Positions 15,744 through 19,578 of a stretch of DNA of 19,578 bases are shown in pieces. A program made the translations under genes and the position numbers. Position 1 is the first letter of the stretch. Each line of letters starts with the position of its first letter. Origin of the DNA: QYOJ01 sp043806735 (GTDB taxonomy: Bacteria; Bacteroidota; Bacteroidia; Bacteroidales; FEN-979); contig JAZDGR010000005.1 of the NCBI GenBank assembly GCA_043806735.1, forward strand, positions 1 through 19,578. The letters are read 5' to 3'. The notes under the pieces are model-generated. The model had not been told where the DNA came from. It ran no database searches and saw nothing but the letters and a program-made list of their open reading frames with translations.

Positions 15744-16961
15744 CTTATAAATTTTATCGGCTCTGCGCAAGAACGCTTGAACCGGGATCGAACAGACCTC
15801 TCCTTTTTTTGTTTTTTTCGCCGGTTTCAGGTCGACCCGGATCTCAGGGATAGTCAGTTCAATGACCCCCGTGGTCGGACCCTGGATATAGATCCGGTCT
15901 CCAATGGCCAGGTAACCGGAATCCACTCTTATTTTAGCGACTTTTCGTTTGGTATAATAGTTTGTCACTCTCCCGACATATTCCTTTGTTTGTGTAGCCA
16001 CGGAACCGGGTTGTCGGGCCCACTCACCCATTTTTTGCCCCAGGAGGTAGCCCTCCCAGAATCCCCGGTTATAAACCGTTTTGAGCCGTTCCATCCAGCC
16101 AGTAACTTTCTCGGGGGAATAGGATCCCTGCACTGCTGCATCCACAGCTTCGCGATAACACGAAACCACTGTCTTCACATATTCAGGACTTCGACCCCGG
16201 CCTTCGATTTTCAGAACCGATACCCCGGCTTTCAGGATTTTGTCCAGAAACCCGATGGTACACAGGTCTTTGGGCGACATGATGTACTTGTTATCAATCA
16301 CCAATTCTACTTCCCCGTCCAAATCGGTAACCCGGTAGGGCCGGCGGCAAAGCTGGTAGCAGGCTCCCCGGTTGGCGGAGGCGTTGTAATGATCGAGGCT
16401 CAGGTAACATTTTCCCGATACGGCCATACACAAGGCGCCGTGGGCGAATACTTCAAGCCGAACAGGTTGACCCGAAGGGCCTGAGATCTTCAACCGGGTT
16501 ATTGCCCGTGAAATTGCGGCAACCTGATCGAGGTTCAGTTCCCGTGCAAGGACCATTACATCGGCAAACCGGGACCAGTATTTCACAGCTTCCAGGTTGG
16601 TGATATTGGTCTGTGTCGATAGGTGAACCGGCATACCTACGGACCGGGCATATTGGATGACTGCCTGGTCGGAACCGATGATGGCGTCAATCCCGTTCTT
16701 CCGGGCCGAATCCACAATGCGCATCATCTCTTTCACCTCCGCGTCATAGATGACCGTGTTCAGAGTCAGATAGGTTTTTATCCGGAGTTTCCGGCAGATC
16801 CGGGTAATTTTGACCAGATCGCGAAGCGTGAAATTCAGGGAGGACCGGGCGCGCATGTTCAATATCCCCACCCCGAAATAGACAGAATCAGCCCCTGCCT
16901 GGATGGCCGCGGTGAGCGCTTCCCAAGTTCCGACGGGCGCGGTGACTTCGGGGTTTTCCAC
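15720..16961 (-). CDS. Peptidase U32 family protein, TrhP/YegQ-like
   Basis: The U32 family includes TrhP (YegQ) and RlhA (YdcP), which act in 5-hydroxylation of uridine in tRNA and cytidine in 23S rRNA; the old name peptidase is probably misleading. This 413-residue protein has the TIM-barrel N-terminus with VTAPVGTWEALTAAIQAGAD and YFGVG, VHLSTQTNITN at 112-122, and the four conserved cysteines in FAHGALCMAVSGKCYLS and NRGACYQLCRRPY (C178, C185, C201, C205), expected to bind an iron-sulfur cluster. KIEGRGRSPEYV follows. The length fits the TrhP group rather than the longer RlhA. No upstream ATG exists in frame, so the start is the GTG at 16961, with a TACCTTTG box 13 bases before it. The last residues (QNSEF) and the stop are written by a heptamer array. 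Confidence 0.9.
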   Translation of the reverse strand: MENPEVTAPVGTWEALTAAIQAGADSVYFGVGILNMRARSSLNFTLRDLVKITRICRKLRIKTYLTLNTVIYDAEVKEMMRIVDSARKNGIDAIIGSDQAVIQYARSVGMPVHLSTQTNITNLEAVKYWSRFADVMVLARELNLDQVAAISRAITRLKISGPSGQPVRLEVFAHGALCMAVSGKCYLSLDHYNASANRGACYQLCRRPYRVTDLDGEVELVIDNKYIMSPKDLCTIGFLDKILKAGVSVLKIEGRGRSPEYVKTVVSCYREAVDAAVQGSYSPEKVTGWMERLKTVYNRGFWEGYLLGQKMGEWARQPGSVATQTKEYVGRVTNYYTKRKVAKIRVDSGYLAIGDRIYIQGPTTGVIELTIPEIRVDLKPAKKTKKGEVCSIPVQAFLRRADKIYKIIQNSEF

Positions 16962-16974
16962 GAAAAAATTTTTG

Positions 16975-16982
16975 CAAAGGTA
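16975..16982 (-). promoter_or_regulatory. Possible -7 element TACCTTTG before the U32 gene
   Basis: The minus strand reads TACCTTTG, a full TAnnTTTG match, 13 bases before the GTG start. No -33 TTTG is seen. It faces a similar box at 17016-17023 for the divergent gene, which strengthens both. Confidence 0.4.
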
Positions 16983-17015
16983 AGGGAATGAATGGGATCA
17001 GGTACGAAGAAATGG

Positions 17016-17023
17016 TATCTTTG
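17016..17023 (+). promoter_or_regulatory. Possible -7 element TATCTTTG before the aldehyde dehydrogenase gene
   Basis: TATCTTTG matches TAnnTTTG, with 24 bases to the ATG at 17048. No -33 TTTG stands at the expected distance. Together with 16975-16982 it would make the 86-base gap a compact divergent promoter. Confidence 0.4.
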
Positions 17024-17047
17024 AACCTGATAATAAGTTAACAGATC

Positions 17048-18481
17048 ATGGAAGAAAACAATAAAAAAAACGTTGAAGAGATCATTGAAAAAGCTACATA
17101 TGCTGCGGCGATTTTCAACCAGTACGACCAGGAACAGGTCGACCGCATCGTAAGAGCGGTCTACAAAGCCGGATTAAACAACCGGATCAGACTGGCTAAG
17201 ATGGCAGCCGAAGAGACCCAAATCGGAAAGTGGGAAGATAAAGTCAAAAAAAATGCGTTTGCAACGCAGTATGTTTACGAAGACATCAAACATCAGAAAA
17301 CGGTTGGAATCATTTCCGAAAATGAACAAACAGGGATTATTGAAATCGCCCAGCCGATCGGCCCCATCCTGGCGGTTACCCCGGTGACAAATCCGACTTC
17401 AACGGTATTGTTTAAGGTGTTGATTGCCATGAAAACAAGGAACCCGATCATCATCAGTCCGCACCGGAAGGCTGCAAAATGTTCTATTGAAACGGCCAGG
17501 TTGTGTTATGAAGCAGCCCTGTCGGCGGATGCTCCGGAAGATTGCATCCAATGGACAACCCATAAATCCAGGGAAGAGACCCAGGCCCTGATGCAACATC
17601 CGAAACTGGCACTGATCCTGGCAACAGGCGGTACCGGACTGGTTCACGAAGCATACAGTTCCGGTACGCCTGCCCTTGGAGTCGGGGCTGGAAATGTTCC
17701 CGTATTCATTGAGAAGTCGGCCGATATTCCTTATTCGGTAGAGCAGATTTTACGGTCGAAAACCTTCGACAATGGAACGGTTTGTGCCAGCGAACAAGCC
17801 CTTGTTGTCGAGCAGGCAATTTCAAACCAGGTCAAAGAGGAGTTAATCAGGCAAGGGAGCTATTTTCTGAACAAAGAACAGATCAAGGCAGTTGAAAAGG
17901 TGGCGTATTTTGCCGGTACCAAATCTATGAGTCCGGATATTGTAGGACAGCCGGTCGAGAGAATTGCCGAAATGGCCGGCATTGAAGTGCCGGAAGGAAC
18001 CCGTCTTTTACTGGCACCCCTTGAGAAAGTCGGAGACGATTATCCACTCTCATCAGAGATCCTTGCCCCCATCCTCGCTTTTTATGAAGTGAAAGACTAT
18101 GAAGATGCGATAAAGCTCTGCATTGACCTGAACTATCATGGAGGAATTGGCCATACGGTTTCCATTTTTTCTTCCGACGAAGCTAAAATCCGGCAATTTG
18201 CATTGGTGATGAATGCCGGACGAATTCTGGTGAACATGCCCTCCTCGCAGGGAGGAATAGGCGGCATCTTCAATACCCTCGAACCATCCATGACCCTCGG
18301 ATGCGGAACTGCAGGAAAAAATATTACTACGGATAATGTCACGGCCCGTCATTTATTGAATATTCAGCGCATCACCAAGTTGAGGCTCAATGTCCGGACT
18401 CTCCGGTTTGGTTTTGAGAATTATCTGGATGAAGCGCTGGATGCCGATGCACTTGAACGGGAGTTTAACAAATACTATTAA
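17048..18481 (+). CDS. CoA-acylating aldehyde dehydrogenase, AdhE N-terminal-half type
   Basis: Enzymes of this class interconvert an aldehyde and its acyl-CoA with NAD(P)H. The 477-residue protein covers one complete aldehyde dehydrogenase domain: PIGPILAVTPVTNPTSTV at 103-120, the nucleotide-binding TGGTGLVHEAYSSG at 193-206, GVGAGNVPVFIEKSADI at 211-227, and the thioester-forming cysteine C246 in FDNGTVCASEQALVV. This cysteine has the same number as the catalytic Cys246 of E. coli AdhE, which it resembles most, but the iron alcohol dehydrogenase half is missing. Other stand-alone relatives are EutE/PduP, the succinate semialdehyde enzyme SucD and the sulfoacetaldehyde enzyme SauS; the substrate cannot be chosen by eye. 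No microcompartment shell genes or targeting extension are seen. A STAS gene follows 10 bases later. Confidence 0.92.
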   Translation: MEENNKKNVEEIIEKATYAAAIFNQYDQEQVDRIVRAVYKAGLNNRIRLAKMAAEETQIGKWEDKVKKNAFATQYVYEDIKHQKTVGIISENEQTGIIEIAQPIGPILAVTPVTNPTSTVLFKVLIAMKTRNPIIISPHRKAAKCSIETARLCYEAALSADAPEDCIQWTTHKSREETQALMQHPKLALILATGGTGLVHEAYSSGTPALGVGAGNVPVFIEKSADIPYSVEQILRSKTFDNGTVCASEQALVVEQAISNQVKEELIRQGSYFLNKEQIKAVEKVAYFAGTKSMSPDIVGQPVERIAEMAGIEVPEGTRLLLAPLEKVGDDYPLSSEILAPILAFYEVKDYEDAIKLCIDLNYHGGIGHTVSIFSSDEAKIRQFALVMNAGRILVNMPSSQGGIGGIFNTLEPSMTLGCGTAGKNITTDNVTARHLLNIQRITKLRLNVRTLRFGFENYLDEALDADALEREFNKYY

Positions 18482-18491
18482 AGAACAAATC

Positions 18492-18782
18492 ATGCAAATG
18501 AAAATCACCACCAATGACCAATCTACGGTTTGTCAGTTTTCGCTCAGGCTTGATACGAATGTGGCCTATCAATTGGAACCTCAGATTGACAATGCTACTC
18601 AACCCGGGAAACAGCTCATTTTTGATTTTTCAGAGGTGGACTATATATCCTCCACTTTTTTGCGGATTTGCGTGAAAAAATGGAAAGAACTGGGTCAGGA
18701 CTTATTCTGGATCCGGAATCCGAAACCGGATATCAAGCGGGTGTTTAAAATAGCGGGACTGGAGAGGCTGATAAAAGATTAG
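18492..18782 (+). CDS. STAS-domain protein, anti-sigma factor antagonist type
   Basis: This 96-residue protein is a single STAS domain of the SpoIIAA/RsbV kind, which binds a partner such as an anti-sigma kinase and is switched by phosphorylation. The core reads KQLIFDFSEVDYISSTFLRICV (shown as two parts: KQLIFDFSEVD, YISSTFLRICV). S53/S54 fall where SpoIIAA has its phosphorylated serine in DSSG. The usual D and G are replaced by S and F, so phosphorylation is not certain. The frame is open from 18390 inside the dehydrogenase gene; the ATG at 18492 (or 18498) gives the normal domain start. It follows the dehydrogenase gene by 10 bases and is probably co-transcribed. No RsbW-type kinase or PP2C phosphatase gene is in view. 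The TAG stop runs into a heptamer array. Confidence 0.85.
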   Translation: MQMKITTNDQSTVCQFSLRLDTNVAYQLEPQIDNATQPGKQLIFDFSEVDYISSTFLRICVKKWKELGQDLFWIRNPKPDIKRVFKIAGLERLIKD

Positions 18783-18808
18783 TTGGCAGTTAGCAGTTGG
18801 CAGTTGGC
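18781..18808 (+). repeat. Tandem heptamer array AGTTGGC, four units
   Basis: Units are AGTTGGC, AGTTAGC, AGTTGGC and AGTTGGC. The first two bases of unit 1 complete the TAG stop of the STAS gene, and the array fills most of the 37-base gap to the convergent S9 peptidase gene. It forms no hairpin and is not a terminator. Confidence 0.88.
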
Positions 18809-18819
18809 AATCTTACGTC

Positions 18820-19578
18820 TCACCTATAAGCGGCTCTATCAAGCTCTCCGACCGTCTTTACTGGTTTTGGCGGGTGGAGGTATTTCGCAAGGAATGCATA
18901 GATCTTAAGGCGGATCTCTTTGGCGGTGCGGGTATCGATCCGGTCAAAGGAATGCCCCCCTTCCACATCCTGGAAAATTTCATACTCAAACTTCTTTCCA
19001 TCTGCTTTCAGGCCTTTGATCAGGTGTTCGACCTCCAGCACGTTGACATCGTCGTCGTTGGTGTTGGTATGGATCAGCAGGGGCGTTTCGAGCTTCTGGG
19101 TATTCCAGGCAGGGGACCGGCGCTTGTATTCTTCCACATTCTCCTGCGCCGTTTTTCCCAGGTGATAGTCTGCCGAATAAAGAGCCCGGTATTCATCATC
19201 CTGGTAGCCCATCCGGGCAATGAGGTCGCTGACTGGGACCCCGGCAAAACAGACGTCATAATGGTCGGGATGGTCAAAAACGGCCAGGAGGGAAATCATT
19301 CCTCCATGGCTCCATCCCAGGATCCCGATCCGGGTGCTGTCGACGATCTCATAATTATTCACCATATAGTTCCGGCTGGCATCCACGTCTTCCACTTCCA
19401 GTCCGCCATAGTCGATCTTTTGCCAGAATGATTTTCCATAGCCTGTACTGCCCCGGTATTCGGGTGCGATCACGATATACTGTTGGGCCAACAATTCCCG
19501 GATAATGTGAGCATAATAGGTTGTAAAATCTCCATGCACACCCCCGTGAGGCAGTACCAGCAAGGGATATTTCTTTGC
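18820..19578 (-). CDS. S9 family serine peptidase (prolyl oligopeptidase type), C-terminal part
   Basis: Only the C-terminal catalytic domain is in the window; the frame runs open through the right edge, reading AKKYPLLVLPHGGVHGDF as its first visible residues. The alpha/beta-hydrolase features are complete: the oxyanion-side PHGG, EYRGSTGYG, the nucleophile serine in GWSHGG, the aspartate in HTNTNDDDV, and the histidine in EGGHSFDR. This order and spacing fit the S9 dipeptidyl-peptidase/acylaminoacyl-peptidase group. A beta-propeller or beta-sandwich N-terminal domain and a signal peptide would be expected beyond the edge. A TTG at 19561-19563 could be read as a start, but it is an ordinary leucine inside the family's conserved strand. 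The gene converges with the STAS gene. Confidence 0.9.
   Translation of the reverse strand, partial: AKKYPLLVLPHGGVHGDFTTYYAHIIRELLAQQYIVIAPEYRGSTGYGKSFWQKIDYGGLEVEDVDASRNYMVNNYEIVDSTRIGILGWSHGGMISLLAVFDHPDHYDVCFAGVPVSDLIARMGYQDDEYRALYSADYHLGKTAQENVEEYKRRSPAWNTQKLETPLLIHTNTNDDDVNVLEVEHLIKGLKADGKKFEYEIFQDVEGGHSFDRIDTRTAKEIRLKIYAFLAKYLHPPKPVKTVGELDRAAYR

Noticed and set aside
15714..16484. 256-codon plus-strand frame over the U32 gene
   Set aside because: The minus strand has the conserved cysteines and motifs of the U32 family; the plus frame has no recognisable domain.
18874..19431. 185-codon plus-strand frame over the S9 peptidase
   Set aside because: It is a shadow of the catalytic domain with its serine, aspartate and histidine on the other strand.

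Overview
The window is chromosomal DNA of a Bacteroidota bacterium, most likely from the Bacteroidales or a neighbouring order. The evidence is indirect. Most starts lack a Shine-Dalgarno sequence. TAnnTTTG boxes, the Bacteroidetes -7 promoter element, lie just before several starts. The protein set is also typical: a periplasmic MORN-repeat protein, a pair of DUF3857 proteins, a NapH/NapG-type polyferredoxin and a stand-alone STAS protein. I see no rRNA, tRNA, CRISPR array, phage gene or transposase. Fourteen protein genes fill almost everything.

Layout. (1) 98-1120, plus strand: an ECF sigma factor and a small two-helix membrane protein that may be its partner. (2) 1130-2974, minus strand: rpiB followed by a lutB-like iron-sulfur protein. 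(3) 2975-3373: the only long gene-free stretch. It is very AT-rich, carries two perfect DnaA boxes in opposite orientation, several degenerate boxes and a perfect 14-bp palindrome, and is a candidate replication origin. (4) 3374-11357, plus strand: a tightly packed run of nadA, a MORN-repeat exported protein, an RsuA/RluB-type pseudouridine synthase, an orphan receiver-PAS protein, and two exported DUF3857/transglutaminase-like proteins, the second of which has lost its catalytic triad. (5) 11354-13303, minus strand: dnaG primase. (6) 13372-14865, plus strand: a membrane polyferredoxin that looks like NapH fused to NapG, with a heptanucleotide repeat array and an internal twin-arginine motif at the junction. 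(7) 14860-16961, minus strand: a PHP-family phosphatase and a U32 (TrhP/YegQ-type) protein. (8) 17048-18782, plus strand: a CoA-acylating aldehyde dehydrogenase and a STAS protein. (9) 18820 to the right edge, minus strand: the C-terminal part of an S9 family peptidase.

The genes are mostly housekeeping: NAD synthesis, pentose phosphate isomerisation, DNA priming, RNA modification and redox chemistry. They do not form one pathway. The most unusual features are three unrelated tandem heptamer arrays within 4.7 kb. Each lies at the 3' end of a gene or domain, and two of them supply the stop codon. The other points of note are the NapH-NapG fusion whose linker is written by one of these arrays, the candidate oriC, and the active/inactive pair of DUF3857 proteins. 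I did not find a clearly new multi-gene system.
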